Shown here: piece by piece, positions 9,300 to 18,064 of the stretch
How the letters are laid out: each line of letters opens with the position of its first letter
Position numbering within the stretch: position 1 is the stretch's first letter
Assembly: GCF_000972785.3 (NCBI RefSeq)
Contig: NZ_CP011518.2
Span: 372,001 to 436,000, forward strand
Direction: 5' to 3'
Origin: Pandoraea oxalativorans
Lineage (GTDB): Bacteria; Pseudomonadota; Gammaproteobacteria; Burkholderiales; Burkholderiaceae
Length of the DNA: 64,000 bases
Notes under the pieces: generated by a model
What the model saw: only the letters and a program-made list of their open reading frames with translations
Told to the model about the DNA's origin: nothing
Database searches by the model: none
Position numbers and translations under genes: made by a program

Positions 9300-10634
9300 C
9301 TATCTACCCTTCTTCTCGTGCTCGGTTTCAAAACCATCAAAACAGGGAACGGTGGTCTTGGGGGCTCGCACAGAGGTCCGACGATCGTCCAGCTGGTCGA
9401 GATAGATGAGGTTGCGTATGGCCTCAAATTTTCTGCACGTCTTTTCAGGCAACTCGGTTTTCCAAGAGAAGAACCAATGTTGGTTAGTGCGCAGCAACTC
9501 TTTGAACACGGCTTTAACGTCGTCGGAGATCGGCGGGTCCGGCTCAGACAACTGTGCGGGCAACTCTTTGACTTTGCCCATCAAATAGTGGGCCACGACT
9601 ACGTTATGGCCGCGGTATTTTGGGGTTAATAAAAAGTCGGTTGCCCGCTCCAGAAAATCCCCGAGCCCCTCACATTGCACAATCAGCGTCTTTTGCTTAT
9701 CAGGCAAGTTCTGGAGACGTAGCTCAAATTCCATGGTGCCTCGGGCGGAACCGAGAATGTAAGGTAAGGGTAAGCTCGCCTCAACGTCCGGCGCCACCCG
9801 TTGTCTCGACCCACAATACAATTGGGCACCCAACTCACGGAGTATTTCGATGGTTTTTTCAGGTGCCTGGCCCCTCCCGGGACGCCGAGGTCGGTCGGTG
9901 CGCAGCAAACCCTCAAGGATGTTTTTGACGTCTAGGGCAATCTCCGTTCGCGGCTCATCCAAGTCGTTTGGCAATTCGTCCCGTATGCCCATGAGAAAGT
10001 CGGTCACGACTTCGCTACTGTCGCCATTGCCCGAATGCTCGATATATGTGATAGCGCGCGGCAAAAACTCCTTTAGTCCCGCACAGTTCTCAAGCAACGC
10101 GGCCTCCTCAAGCGTCAAGGCCCGGAACCACTCCGCCAGTGTCTCGGTAACGGACGCGGTGGAGGCGGTGCCCAGCGTCGAGTCGAGATTGAGAGACGAT
10201 GGAAAACCCGCTTCAGCGTCTTGAACTGCCCGTTGTCTCCACCAACCATGCAATCGCGCATCCAAGTCACGGAGTATTTCGATCGTTTTTTCGGGTGCTT
10301 GGCGTTTCCCGGAGTGTCTAGGTCGATCGGTGCGCAGCAAACCCTCAAGGATGTTTTTGACGTCTGCGGCAATCTCCGTCCGCGGCTCATCCAAGTCGTT
10401 TGGCAAATCCTCCCGTATGCCCATCAGAAAGTCGGCTACATCCTCGCTGCTGTCGCCGTTGCCCGACTGCTCTATATAGGTGATGGCGCGCCTTAAAAAC
10501 TCCTTTAGCCCCGCGCAGTTTTCGAGCGAGGCGGTCTCCCTGAAGTCCAGGGCCCGGAACCGCTCCTCGAACGTCTCGGGGACGGACGGAGTGGAGTAGG
10601 GGTATAGGGTATGGCCGAGCGGTCCTAAACGCAT
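9300..10634 (-). CDS. Unrecognised 444-aa protein with three copies of the HYLMG/LLRT domain, candidate effector
   Basis: The protein is almost entirely three tandem repeats. Repeat 1 spans residues ~22-160 and repeat 2 ~166-300; they are near-identical with a 144-residue period. Repeat 3 (~305-430) is diverged and closer to the C-terminus of the Tn3 cargo protein. Each has a Cys (C40, C184, C321) followed by GLKEFL-like text, (H/D)(Y/F)LMG about 29 residues later, LPNDL/LPAQL, an acidic-Pro stretch, DVKNILEGLLRTD and PEKT. The pattern is alpha-helical with no signal peptide. The family is unknown to me. The start at 10634 is the first in-frame ATG and only 24 residues precede repeat 1. A TTCG-N16-TTCG pair lies about 100 bp upstream, inside an IS5 remnant. 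A role as a secreted effector or binding protein is inference. Confidence 0.75.
   Translation of the reverse strand: MRLGPLGHTLYPYSTPSVPETFEERFRALDFRETASLENCAGLKEFLRRAITYIEQSGNGDSSEDVADFLMGIREDLPNDLDEPRTEIAADVKNILEGLLRTDRPRHSGKRQAPEKTIEILRDLDARLHGWWRQRAVQDAEAGFPSSLNLDSTLGTASTASVTETLAEWFRALTLEEAALLENCAGLKEFLPRAITYIEHSGNGDSSEVVTDFLMGIRDELPNDLDEPRTEIALDVKNILEGLLRTDRPRRPGRGQAPEKTIEILRELGAQLYCGSRQRVAPDVEASLPLPYILGSARGTMEFELRLQNLPDKQKTLIVQCEGLGDFLERATDFLLTPKYRGHNVVVAHYLMGKVKELPAQLSEPDPPISDDVKAVFKELLRTNQHWFFSWKTELPEKTCRKFEAIRNLIYLDQLDDRRTSVRAPKTTVPCFDGFETEHEKKGR
9770..10570 (-). repeat. Tandem duplication inside the 444-aa gene
   Basis: Two 432-bp units encode repeats 1 and 2 with only scattered base changes; for example the block around ACCCTCAAGGATGTTTTTGA occurs at about 9909 and 10341. 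The high nucleotide identity indicates a recent in-frame duplication. Confidence 0.85.
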
Positions 10635-10689
10635 GTTTTCTCCAGGCTGGGTGGCTACGGGTTTTTCGCGTTCTCACCAGCGGCCCAAA

Positions 10690-10862
10690 AGCACAGGCAA
10701 GCGAGGCGCAGGCGAGACAGTTGCCCGAACGCATGTCGAAGCGAGTGGCGGCCCGACGAAAATGTTTCAGGCGATGGTAAAAGCACTCCGGGATCTTCGG
10801 GATGCGATTCAGCACGCCGCTATAGCGACGTTTGGTCTTTCGGCCCGAGCGCGGCGGGATTT
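10690..10862 (-). pseudogene. IS5-family transposase C-terminal remnant
   Basis: The minus strand reads IPPRSGRKTKRRYSGVLNRI and then FYHRLKHFRRAATRFDMRSG, the C-terminal block of IS5-family (IS427/IS1031-type) transposases, including the catalytic-Glu region (here altered to ECFYHRLKHFRR). It abuts the tail of an IS3 element on the other strand. Confidence 0.75.
10737..10760 (-). promoter_or_regulatory. hrpII-like TTCG-N16-TTCG pair upstream of the 444-aa gene
   Basis: On the plus strand CGAA occurs at 10737-10740 and 10757-10760 with exactly 16 bases between, 103 bp from the start codon at 10634. It lies within an IS5 remnant, and no good -10 element follows at 30-32 bases, so it may be chance or a co-opted site. 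Confidence 0.3.
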
Positions 10863-10980
10863 ATTTACAATCGCCACCGAATCCATTCTTTGATCGGGCG
10901 CCGCCCGCCGTCCGAGGACCAAGCAATATTACCCGCGGCGTGCGTTGCTGTAAGTGTTAACGGGGCAAGGTCAGATGACT
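10859..10980 (+). pseudogene. Diverged IS3-family C-terminal tail
   Basis: The plus strand reads YNRHRIHSLIGRRPPSEDQA, an eroded form of the IS3 OrfB C-terminus (YNRxRIHSSIGYRTPxxYE). It ends near the GGGGCAAGGTC sequence that resembles the right end at 8601. Confidence 0.65.
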
Positions 10981-10989
10981 CCAGTTCCT

Positions 10990-11185
10990 CTACACTCTGC
11001 GGCCGTAGTACTGAGTCGGCACGCCGATTGCAGCGTTTCGCTCCATCCGCGCTCAGGTGTCGAACCGGTGCATGGGGTGCCTCTATCACCGCCCTGCTGA
11101 GCAAAAACGCGCGGTGCGCCCCCAGGCTTCCGCGACCTGGGAACGGGCGTGCTCCGCCCGCATGGTGGCCCAAGGGCATCGTTTC
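10990..11185 (-). repeat. Copy 1 of a ~190-bp repeat associated with effector-like genes
   Basis: Read on the minus strand it matches 13910-14090 over about 180 bp (ACCATGCGGGCGGAGCA, AAGCCTGGGGG, GCACCGCGCGTTTTTG, GAAACGCTGCAA, GGCGTGCCGACT). It is downstream of the 686-aa gene, in opposite orientation to the upstream copy, so the gene lies between inverted copies. Frame-disrupting differences between copies argue against a conserved protein. The identity of the repeat is unknown. Confidence 0.7.
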
Positions 11186-11477
11186 CTACCTTTGCCGATT
11201 TGGCTCGTCGTCCCCCGATATCCTAGCGATACCAATACGTCCGCCTGAACGTGGCTAGCATGCTCAGTCTGATCACCTTGGTATCTCCTGCTCATAGGCG
11301 GAGCGAGGCGGTGAATCACGTAGGCCAAATTTCGATGAAAACTCCGCCGCTCCACAGGGTCGGTGCTTGGTGCTCCCAACACCGTTATGAGTGACGATCG
11401 CGTTCGCCTATGACGCTGTCAGCGCCGTGGGCGCAACGCCGGGTGAGGCTGCCGGTCCTACGCGCCTTCAATCGCCG
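11186..11477. other. Intergenic stretch with no recognisable feature
   Basis: About 290 bp downstream of the 686-aa gene. I see no gene, RNA or clear terminator. Confidence 0.5.
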
Positions 11478-13538
11478 TCAGTTCGCGGCCCGCTCGTGGC
11501 CGGGTCCTGACGCGGCTGGGCTGTCGGCGCGGCGCGGTAACGTCAGCCAGGTGTCGGTGACGTCCGAGATTTTCCTTTCCGAAGCCATATTTCCGACAAT
11601 ATGGGCATAGATATACTCGACCGCATTGATAAGCTGCTGCGGCGCGCAGCCGTGCGAGACCGTTCGGAGCGCAGCGATCTCGACCTCGGTAAAGGCAGCC
11701 AACTCTAACAGTCGCTTGGCGATCTTGCGGTGAAGGTGCGATGCCGCCTCGGCGGGGTCCTGGGGGGCATCCTTATCGACCGGCTTCGGTTTTGCAAGAA
11801 ATCTCAAGACCAGCACGCTGGTGAAGAAACGCTCGTGGAGCGCTTGGGTTCTCACGGCCCCCTCCAGGTCGTTGAGGGGAAGTATTGCCCAGTGCATGAT
11901 GTTTGCGCACTCTTCCGGCGTGGCCGTCAGACTAACGGCCTGCTTCCGCGCCCGGTCGGCCTTGCCCAGCCGAATCGCGGCATACACGAGCCAAGTCGTC
12001 GACAATACCGTGAGGCCGAGCGTCGTGCCCTCCACCAGCGGTCCACCCATTTCCGCTAACGCGAATACGCTGACGGCGCCCGAAAGCGAGGCTGAGGTCA
12101 GCCCGTACATCATGCGTATCTTCGCCGTCCTGGATTGATCATTGCACGCTCGGATCGAACCGCTCAAGTTTTCAAGCAAGGCGGTGCGAACCTCGTTCAC
12201 GACCCTCACCACGGTTTCGAGTTCGTCCCCCTGCGCGTTGCGCAGCAACTGATCGAACCGGGCGCCCTGAGTGCTCGCCCTTGTCCGGCGAACGCTCTGG
12301 TCCAGCGCCCGCAAAACGGCTTTCGGTTCGTCTTCCGGCGCGGCCGGCCGGGCGACGGCGCCATCAGCAAACGTTCGCAGGGCCTGCTTTGCCGACTCCG
12401 CGCGGTCCCACTCTTGCTTGCCTTGCACGGCATGCAGCCCCCCTGCAATGGTGCTGAGCATGGCGCTGACCGCGCTCGATACAACGGTCGGGAAGAAACC
12501 CGTAAGCTTGCCGATTAACGTGGCGGTTTTCGCTGCCCCGCCGCTTAGCTGGACAGGCGTATCACGAACCAACATCGTCCGTGACGGCCCGTCCGACTTT
12601 TCAAGGTGGGCCAGTCGAACCGAAGTTTCGACGGATTCGATCACCGCCAACGCGTCGCTACTCGACGGAGGCGCAATTCCCCCCGGGGCCTCCGACTTGC
12701 TCTTGGTCCGCCTAGCGGCTTCCACGAATAGCGCCGTCGCGCCTCGTAATTTTCTGAGCGCCGCTTTCAGGCCGCGTTGCTCGTCATGCTGTCGGAGCCG
12801 TTTTGTGCACACGGTGATTGCCTCGATGCCCCCCGCGACGATTGACCCCGCAGAGAAGACCGGTGCAGCGCTCGCAACCGTCTTCAGCACTTGGGCCAGA
12901 CCGTTGCCCATCGACATGCCCGCCCAGAACCAATACAGTTTCGGCCCTCCCAAACGGAGTTCTTGTTGTGGCGCCACGGGCGCTGTGGCTACATTCGAGA
13001 GCAACGAAACGTGCGCTTCTCTCCCCGCTCCCCCGAGTCGCGGCAACAACGGTGCGCCAAGCTCTGCGAAGCCATCTTGCCCCGCCTCCAGCCGGTTCAC
13101 GGGCACGAACCGCTGCGGCGCGCCGGGGCGGTCGGCGACCGGTTGCGAGGGGACATCGTCGCGGGACCCCCTCGGAAGCTGCGATGTATGATCTGGGGGC
13201 GCTGACGTCGCCCGCCCGCCCGCAGGAAATCCGAATGAGGACGTCCGTTGCGGCGCGACGCCCTCCGAGACGGTCTGGGGCCGCTCCGCCCACGGGCGCG
13301 GCATATCGACACCTAACATTTGCCGCAAGCGTCTCTCGGTCTCGGCGGCTCCCAGTCCCGGCGGGATAAGTTCGTTTTGCCCCCCCACAACGACGACGTG
13401 TTGTCCTGGGGCTGGAATAACCACTCGTTCATCTACGATGGTGCCAGAGGGCTGCTCCTGAAGTGGATCGGCTTGGGGGGGAGCGGGGTGGTAAGTCGTT
13501 GGTCCTACGCGATTGAGCATGGTGGCTATCCGTGGCAA
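11478..13538 (-). CDS. Unrecognised 686-aa protein with hydrophobic segments, candidate effector
   Basis: I do not recognise the family. Residues 1-170 are Pro/Gly/Ser-rich and low in structure (NPTTYHP-like text, many PP and GG), as is common in secreted effectors. The rest is helical with hydrophobic stretches near residues ~225-245 (APVFSAGSIVAGGIEAITV), ~350-375 (GFFPTVVSSAVSAMLSTIAG) and ~480-525 (SLSGAVSVFALAEMGGPLV, then LGLTVLSTTWLVYAAI), which suggest membrane insertion in a target compartment. There is no N-terminal signal peptide. Two in-frame starts (13538 and 13520) are possible and neither has a strong ribosome site. No hrpII pair is visible upstream. The gene lies between inverted copies of the ~190-bp repeat, suggesting it moved as a block. 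Confidence 0.7.
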   Translation of the reverse strand: MPRIATMLNRVGPTTYHPAPPQADPLQEQPSGTIVDERVVIPAPGQHVVVVGGQNELIPPGLGAAETERRLRQMLGVDMPRPWAERPQTVSEGVAPQRTSSFGFPAGGRATSAPPDHTSQLPRGSRDDVPSQPVADRPGAPQRFVPVNRLEAGQDGFAELGAPLLPRLGGAGREAHVSLLSNVATAPVAPQQELRLGGPKLYWFWAGMSMGNGLAQVLKTVASAAPVFSAGSIVAGGIEAITVCTKRLRQHDEQRGLKAALRKLRGATALFVEAARRTKSKSEAPGGIAPPSSSDALAVIESVETSVRLAHLEKSDGPSRTMLVRDTPVQLSGGAAKTATLIGKLTGFFPTVVSSAVSAMLSTIAGGLHAVQGKQEWDRAESAKQALRTFADGAVARPAAPEDEPKAVLRALDQSVRRTRASTQGARFDQLLRNAQGDELETVVRVVNEVRTALLENLSGSIRACNDQSRTAKIRMMYGLTSASLSGAVSVFALAEMGGPLVEGTTLGLTVLSTTWLVYAAIRLGKADRARKQAVSLTATPEECANIMHWAILPLNDLEGAVRTQALHERFFTSVLVLRFLAKPKPVDKDAPQDPAEAASHLHRKIAKRLLELAAFTEVEIAALRTVSHGCAPQQLINAVEYIYAHIVGNMASERKISDVTDTWLTLPRRADSPAASGPGHERAAN

Positions 13539-13909
13539 GCGAAGAAAAACGCGGAGGCAACCGGGTATGAGCCGGGCGCCTATCGCGCTGCGCTGACGAT
13601 GATGTGGCGCCGCCCCAGAGGGCGCTCACGCGCGCGACACGCATGGCCATCGACGCAGTCCACTTCGGACGACCCTGATAGCACTACATAGGTGCGCCGC
13701 CCTCGCGGGCTTCTCGCCGGATTGTCGATGTGGACGGTTCTTTTTTACACGGTGCTGGTGTCGCTGCCTTTCGAAATCAGGTGGCGAAGCACGATTTTTG
13801 GCACTCGTTGGCATGCCCCCCGTTCGCATGCGCCACAGGTGCCTAGTCGCCACGGTACTGTCAGGTCGATGAGTCGAAACCGAGCGAAGGCGCCATGGCA
13901 GAAAACGAC
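13539..13909. other. Upstream region of the 686-aa gene
   Basis: About 370 bp with no gene. It holds the 5' flank of the 686-aa gene. CGAA pairs near 13772 and 13784 are too close together for an hrpII element. Confidence 0.5.
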
Positions 13910-14095
13910 GCTCGTCATGCCACCATGCGGGCGGAGCAAGCCCCGTTCCCGGGTCGCGAAAGCCTGGGGGGGTGCACCGCGCGTTTTTGATCGGCATTGC
14001 GGTGATAGGGGCACGCCATGAATAGATTCGACACCGGGGCGTGGCGGGAGGCGAAACGCTGCAACTGGCGTGCCGACTTAGTCGCTCCTGAACCA
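13910..14095 (+). repeat. Copy 2 of the ~190-bp repeat
   Basis: Plus-strand copy matching 10990-11185 (inverted) and, more weakly, 18065-18240 (direct). It starts about 375 bp upstream of the 686-aa start codon and points away from the gene, the same relative placement as copy 3 to the 628-aa gene. Confidence 0.72.
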
Positions 14096-14339
14096 ATCGA
14101 TCCCCCTCGCGACCCCTTCCGCTCCGCGTCGAACCGCAAGGTCTTGCGGATTGCCCCGTCGGTGTACTGGCGCCCTTGTCAACGGCACTCAGGAATGGAT
14201 ACAACTTCTGTCGGCATCGGCACGTCGGATTTAGTACACCGGGGTGGTGTTATTGCGGTGCCGACCGCATTCCGTTGAAGCGTTCTCCTTGGTTGTGACC
14301 GATCTCCTCGCGACCAATTCCGCTGGGCGCTTATAGCGT
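14096..14339. other. Intergenic stretch between repeat copy 2 and the istB remnant
   Basis: About 245 bp without a supportable gene or site. Confidence 0.4.
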
Positions 14340-14672
14340 AGACGATGGCTCTCCCGCTGGATCGCTACACCGTGGGCGTGATGCAACAGCGGGGCGAGCA
14401 TCGTAGCAGGGAGCGTTGTGTCATTGACGAATGTCTGGTCCCCTTGCCCGAACGGAAGATTGCTGGGCACGATCAGACTGCCACGCTCATATCGTTTGGC
14501 GATTACCGGGAGAAACAGGTTCGCTTGCTCACGTCTCATCGGCAAGTAGTCGAGCTCATCGATGTTCAACAGCCTGCACGGGTTGACGAACCGTTTGAGG
14601 GCGTCGCCCAGCTGGTTCAGCCGATGTGTCGTGGTCAATATGATCAACAGATCCGCTGCCGTAATGAATCGC
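14340..14672 (-). pseudogene. istB: IS21-family helper protein IstB, C-terminal fragment
   Basis: The minus strand reads ADLLIILTTTHRLNQLGDAL, NIDELDYLPMRREQANLF (Walker B-like), IAKRYERGSLIVPSNLPFGQ and LLHHAHGVAIQRESHRLR, a good match to the C-terminal ATPase half of IstB. The N-terminus is removed by the IS3 end at 14676, and istA is absent. Confidence 0.85.
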
Positions 14673-14704
14673 TCTGACCTTGCCTCGTTTTCACGTACAG
14701 CAAC

Positions 14705-15419
14705 TCACGCCGCTTGTGGCATCGTTTCGCAATCACACGGCGTGCGGTACGCGATCGACGAATGGATGCGTTGACGGTTGTAAAAACCTTCAATCCAATC
14801 CGCCCCCTCCAATCGCGCCTGCGCTCGCGTCTCGTAGCGACATCGCGACGTTGGCTCGACTTTTAGCGTTTTAAAAAAAGCTCTCCATCGGCGCATTGTC
14901 CCATGCATTGGCACGCCGGCTCATCGACATGGGCATGCCGTACCCCTGGGCAAGCTCGCGGTGCGCCCCACTCACGTATGGCACGCCGCGATCGCCATGC
15001 ACACTCAAGCCCCGAGGCGGCCGACGTTGCCAGTACGCCGAGCGCAGCGCCGTACCCATGAGCTTGGCATCGATGCGCTCGGACATCGACCACCCGACGA
15101 TGCGCCGGCTTCCCAAGTCCAGGATGGCCGCCAGATACAACCAGTCTTCGTCCGTCGCTAGGTACGTGATATCCGCGACCCACGCCTGATTCGGCCCCCA
15201 TCCATCGAAGCGTCGCGCCAGCAGGTTCGGTGCCAGCGGCAAGCGGTGCGCCGAGTGCGTGATTGTCTGCCATGCTCGCCGGTACACCGGCCGTAACCGG
15301 TGACGTATTAGGCGGCGGCGCACGCGCTCCGCGCTCTTCTTCATGCCCTGGGCTGCCAGCGCCTTGAGCAGCCGCGGACGACCGTAGGTCGCGCGACTCT
15401 GCGCGTGCAGGCGCGCCAC
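14705..15419 (-). pseudogene. IS3-family OrfB with a frameshift near the C-terminus
   Basis: MARLHAQSRATYGRPRLLKA leads to the catalytic blocks WVADITYLATDEDWLYLAAI, LSVHGDRGVPYVSGAHRELA (the second Asp) and SRRANAWDNAPMESFF (the Glu). The frame then shifts at about 14871-14880, where an A-run sits, into KTLKVEPTSRCRYETRAQAR and GFYNRQRIHSSIAYRTP. In functional relatives these are continuous, so this copy is inactive or depends on slippage. Confidence 0.82.
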
Positions 15420-15465
15420 TTCGCCATCGAAGGCAGCCTGCCGCTGCCGGCGCTCGCTTGGCCGC

Positions 15466-15624
15466 CCCGCCTTCGCGCTGCTTGCGCGCCCAGTTGCCGA
15501 GGGTCACCATCGGCACGCCCACACGGCGTGCCGCCTCATGGTGTCCCACTAAATTTGCCAGTCTTGCCGCCTCCGACCGGAACGCATCGGTGTAGGGACG
15601 ATGGGGGCCGCCTTTTTCGCCCAT
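15466..15624 (-). pseudogene. IS3-family OrfA, frameshifted
   Basis: MGEKGGPHRPYTDAFRSEAA is followed by VGHHEAARRVGVPMVTLGNW, a helix-turn-helix OrfA. The frame then passes into text from another frame of the element, so the coiled-coil end of OrfA is lost. Confidence 0.72.
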
Positions 15625-15701
15625 ATCGACCTCCGTTCAACGTATGCTGCAACTTCGCTGCTGTACGTCGTTTCGAGCCACGGTCAGGCGAGCTGGCACC
15701 C

Positions 15702-15812
15702 CTGGAGTGGAACGCTTGGGACAACCGTCATCGGCTGATGGAACCGCTGGGCTATATCCCGCCAGCCGAGGCTGAGGCAAACGACTACGGGCAACTTAGA
15801 AATACTGCTTGA
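15702..15812 (+). pseudogene. IS3-family OrfB C-terminal tail of another element
   Basis: WNAWDNRHRLMEPLGYIPPA followed by EAEANDYGQLRNTA and a stop resembles the C-terminus of IS3 (IS407/IS1400-like) transposases (NNRRLLEPIGNIPPAEAEA). No other part is left. Confidence 0.72.
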
Positions 15813-15871
15813 GCGCCTGCGTTAACTTAAACCAACCGGCCTCCTCGAAAGCCCGGGCGGTTCCTTTTGCG

Positions 15872-17758
15872 TCACGCTAGCGGCTGGTTACGCGGCGGCG
15901 TTGCCGAATCGTTAAGCGCAAATTTTCCGCTGTACCCGGCATTGACCAATGTGTAATCATCGTCATCGGTCACTCGCCAAAACGAAAATGACGACATCCG
16001 CGCGACCTTAAACCTGTCCCTTTTAATGGTCGTGCGGCCGAATCGCACCTCGCCGTGCTCGCAGAGCGGGGTCTGGGACGAGTAAAACTTGATAAAAGCG
16101 TTACATGGCACCTCCGGCCGCGTTGGGTTGCTGATGAAGATGGAGATTTGGCGCATCTCATAGTGTCCGTTCAAAAACTGAGGACCACCGTCGCCCTGAA
16201 TGACGACGTGCTGCGACGCTTTCTCTGCGTAGGCGAGCGCTGCGAGCACGCCCCATGCACGCACGAAATCACCGCGAAACGCCTCCATAATCCGCTCGAC
16301 CACCGCCTCGACCAAGCGTTTTTTCACCTCCGTTATCTGCTCGGCCACACTCAGGCCCGCTAGGTGGGGCGCTGGCGCGCACGTGTCAACCCTCCGCCTT
16401 GGTTCCGATAACTCGGCCGCCGACGCTGATCCCTCGGCCGTTTGCGCCCGCTCCTGGCGTCTTAACCTCTGGGCATACTCGAGCCACTCCGCCTTATGCG
16501 GGGACAATATATTGGCACCGCCCAGCGTGATGAAATGATGGTTGGTCATGCTGTACCGGAACAGATCGCCTCCTAGCGTGGCCTCTAGGTCCTCGAGCAG
16601 CGTCTCCCTCATTTGAGCAGCGAGAACGGCCTGAGTGAGATATTGGGCGGCAAAGCGATAGGTACACGACGCAGGCGCCAAGCGGTCCCCGGCACGAAGA
16701 TCGTCCCCAGCGGTCAGTTGTCTCTTCTCTAGCAACAGGCTGGCCTGCCGGTCGGCTCTCGCCTCCCCGTTTGCCATGTAGGCTTCGAATTGCAAGTCCT
16801 CATCCAATAGATAGTTGTCGCGAAACACATGACCGTCTATGCTTTGATACTCAGCCACCCCGTTGTTCCACCAGCCGTAGTCTTGCCGTACCGACACGAG
16901 CAAGGCCGAACGATCGAAATCCTCGTCAAGGTGAGCGAGGTCGAGTTGCGGTGGGCGCTCGACGGCTGTCAAGCTGGCGAGAGCTTCCGCATGGCCCACC
17001 ACCACCTCAACGCCCCGCTTGCCGAGCAGGCCCGCGAGCCGCGAGAGTACTTGCATAACACATTCCCAGAAACCGCTCGGCGCCCTCGGCACCTTGAAAT
17101 GCATCCCCGCGCGTTGGACCAACTCGTCGGACGTGAGCAGAACGTCGCTCTCCAGTGAGCCACCCAGGCGCACCGCAGCGTGGGTAACCTGTGCTTCGAG
17201 CCGCCAAGTGTCGCCCAACCCCCCGTAACTGCACTTGGTCGAGAACGTCACCCCCAGGTCCACGACCTGCGTCAGCGCGTCACGCCCCTGCGCCTTGTAC
17301 GTCGTCGTCTTGTGAAGACAAACTTGGGTGCCCCGGATGCTGACGTCCAGAGCTTGCTGATACGCAATTTGCTTGACATCCGGGAGGCTCAACAAGCTGT
17401 CCGCATTCAAGAACTCCGCGCAACCCAACTGGCGCGCGATAGCCCACGCCTGTACGTGTGCGATGTTTCCCGGCACGCCCTCGGCCACGAAGGCTGCGCT
17501 AATTTTCCTGATCATCTGCTCAAGCAGTTCGCTGCCGGTGCGGGGCGCCGCGTCAACAGCGACGGCGCTCTGCGCCGCGTGCACCCACACCCCATTCACA
17601 CGCAGCCGGATCGGCACCGCCATACCGCCAAGCGAGGAGAAAAAGTGCCTGTCCATTTCCTCACAAACCGTGGCGTGGCTTTGTTCGCTGAATGAGAATC
17701 GATGATCTAGCGCCCGGTCCAAAACTTCCGTGGGCAGCCAAGGGCGGCTCACTCTCAT
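15872..17758 (-). CDS. Unrecognised 628-aa protein with an hrpII-type promoter, candidate type III effector
   Basis: The family is unknown to me. The sequence is soluble and mixed alpha/beta, with no signal peptide or membrane helix. The C-terminal ~100 residues (NGHYEMRQISIFISNPTRP, NAFIKFYSS, HGEVRFGRTTIKRDRFKVAR, FSFWRVTDDDDYTLVNAGY) are shared with the partial gene at the right edge of the window, so this is a small family. The chosen ATG at 17758 is the first after the promoter. An exact TTCG-N16-TTCG element with a correctly spaced CAAAAT -10 lies 134-194 bp upstream. Such elements are bound by HrpB-type AraC activators in Ralstonia and Burkholderia and mark type III secretion genes. 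Effector status is therefore a reasoned inference; no catalytic motif is recognised. Confidence 0.78.
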   Translation of the reverse strand: MRVSRPWLPTEVLDRALDHRFSFSEQSHATVCEEMDRHFFSSLGGMAVPIRLRVNGVWVHAAQSAVAVDAAPRTGSELLEQMIRKISAAFVAEGVPGNIAHVQAWAIARQLGCAEFLNADSLLSLPDVKQIAYQQALDVSIRGTQVCLHKTTTYKAQGRDALTQVVDLGVTFSTKCSYGGLGDTWRLEAQVTHAAVRLGGSLESDVLLTSDELVQRAGMHFKVPRAPSGFWECVMQVLSRLAGLLGKRGVEVVVGHAEALASLTAVERPPQLDLAHLDEDFDRSALLVSVRQDYGWWNNGVAEYQSIDGHVFRDNYLLDEDLQFEAYMANGEARADRQASLLLEKRQLTAGDDLRAGDRLAPASCTYRFAAQYLTQAVLAAQMRETLLEDLEATLGGDLFRYSMTNHHFITLGGANILSPHKAEWLEYAQRLRRQERAQTAEGSASAAELSEPRRRVDTCAPAPHLAGLSVAEQITEVKKRLVEAVVERIMEAFRGDFVRAWGVLAALAYAEKASQHVVIQGDGGPQFLNGHYEMRQISIFISNPTRPEVPCNAFIKFYSSQTPLCEHGEVRFGRTTIKRDRFKVARMSSFSFWRVTDDDDYTLVNAGYSGKFALNDSATPPRNQPLA

Positions 17759-17891
17759 GTTCGATATGCTGCGTTTGTCTGCGTCTCACGGACCGGCGTC
17801 ATCGCGCCGGGGATGAGCGGCATAATGAGACCCCTCATAACGGCCCCGAAATGCGCTTTTAAAGGGCCTCAAGAATGAGGTTTCTGAACAG

Positions 17892-17897
17892 ATTTTG
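17892..17897 (-). promoter_or_regulatory. -10 element of the hrpII-type promoter
   Basis: CAAAAT on the minus strand starts 32 bases after the second TTCG and fits the YANNRT consensus and spacing described for hrpII promoters. Confidence 0.6.
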
Positions 17898-17928
17898 CAA
17901 CAATGTTTTCGCTGCTTACGTATTTCCG

Positions 17929-17952
17929 CGAACGTGATCGCGATCCGCCGAA
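17929..17952 (-). promoter_or_regulatory. hrpII-type box TTCG-N16-TTCG upstream of the 628-aa gene
   Basis: The plus strand has CGAA at 17929-17932 and at 17949-17952 with exactly 16 bases between, so the minus strand reads TTCG-N16-TTCG towards the gene. It sits about 170 bp from the ATG at 17758. The spacing to the -10 element and the absence of any coding sequence here support a real regulatory site for an HrpB-like activator. Confidence 0.65.
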
Positions 17953-18064
17953 ATACGGGCACGGACGCCCCCGTTGCCGAGCATCTGCAGCGCGTTGCAC
18001 GGGGAGGGTCAGGGGGTTCGTTGCAACGCGCCAAGGCGCCCGGGCAGACGCGGCGTAGCGAGGA

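Larger units (their letters stand above)
14675..15686 (-). mobile_element. Degraded IS3-family element
   Basis: The ends are TGACCTTGCCTCGTTTTCAC (14675, reading in) and TGACCGTGGCTCGAAACGAC (15686, reading in), imperfect inverted repeats ending in ACGTACAGCA. It contains orfA and orfB, both with frame damage. The same right end caps fragments at 8601 and 45290. Confidence 0.8.

Noticed and set aside
13772..13787. CGAA pair upstream of the 686-aa gene as an hrpII box
   Set aside because: The two halves are separated by only 8 bases, not 16, and no other pair in the 750 bp upstream has the right spacing.
13626..14204. Open frames running through the ~190-bp repeat as a conserved small protein
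   Set aside because: The copies differ by insertions and deletions that shift the frame, so the shared short peptides reflect nucleotide identity only.
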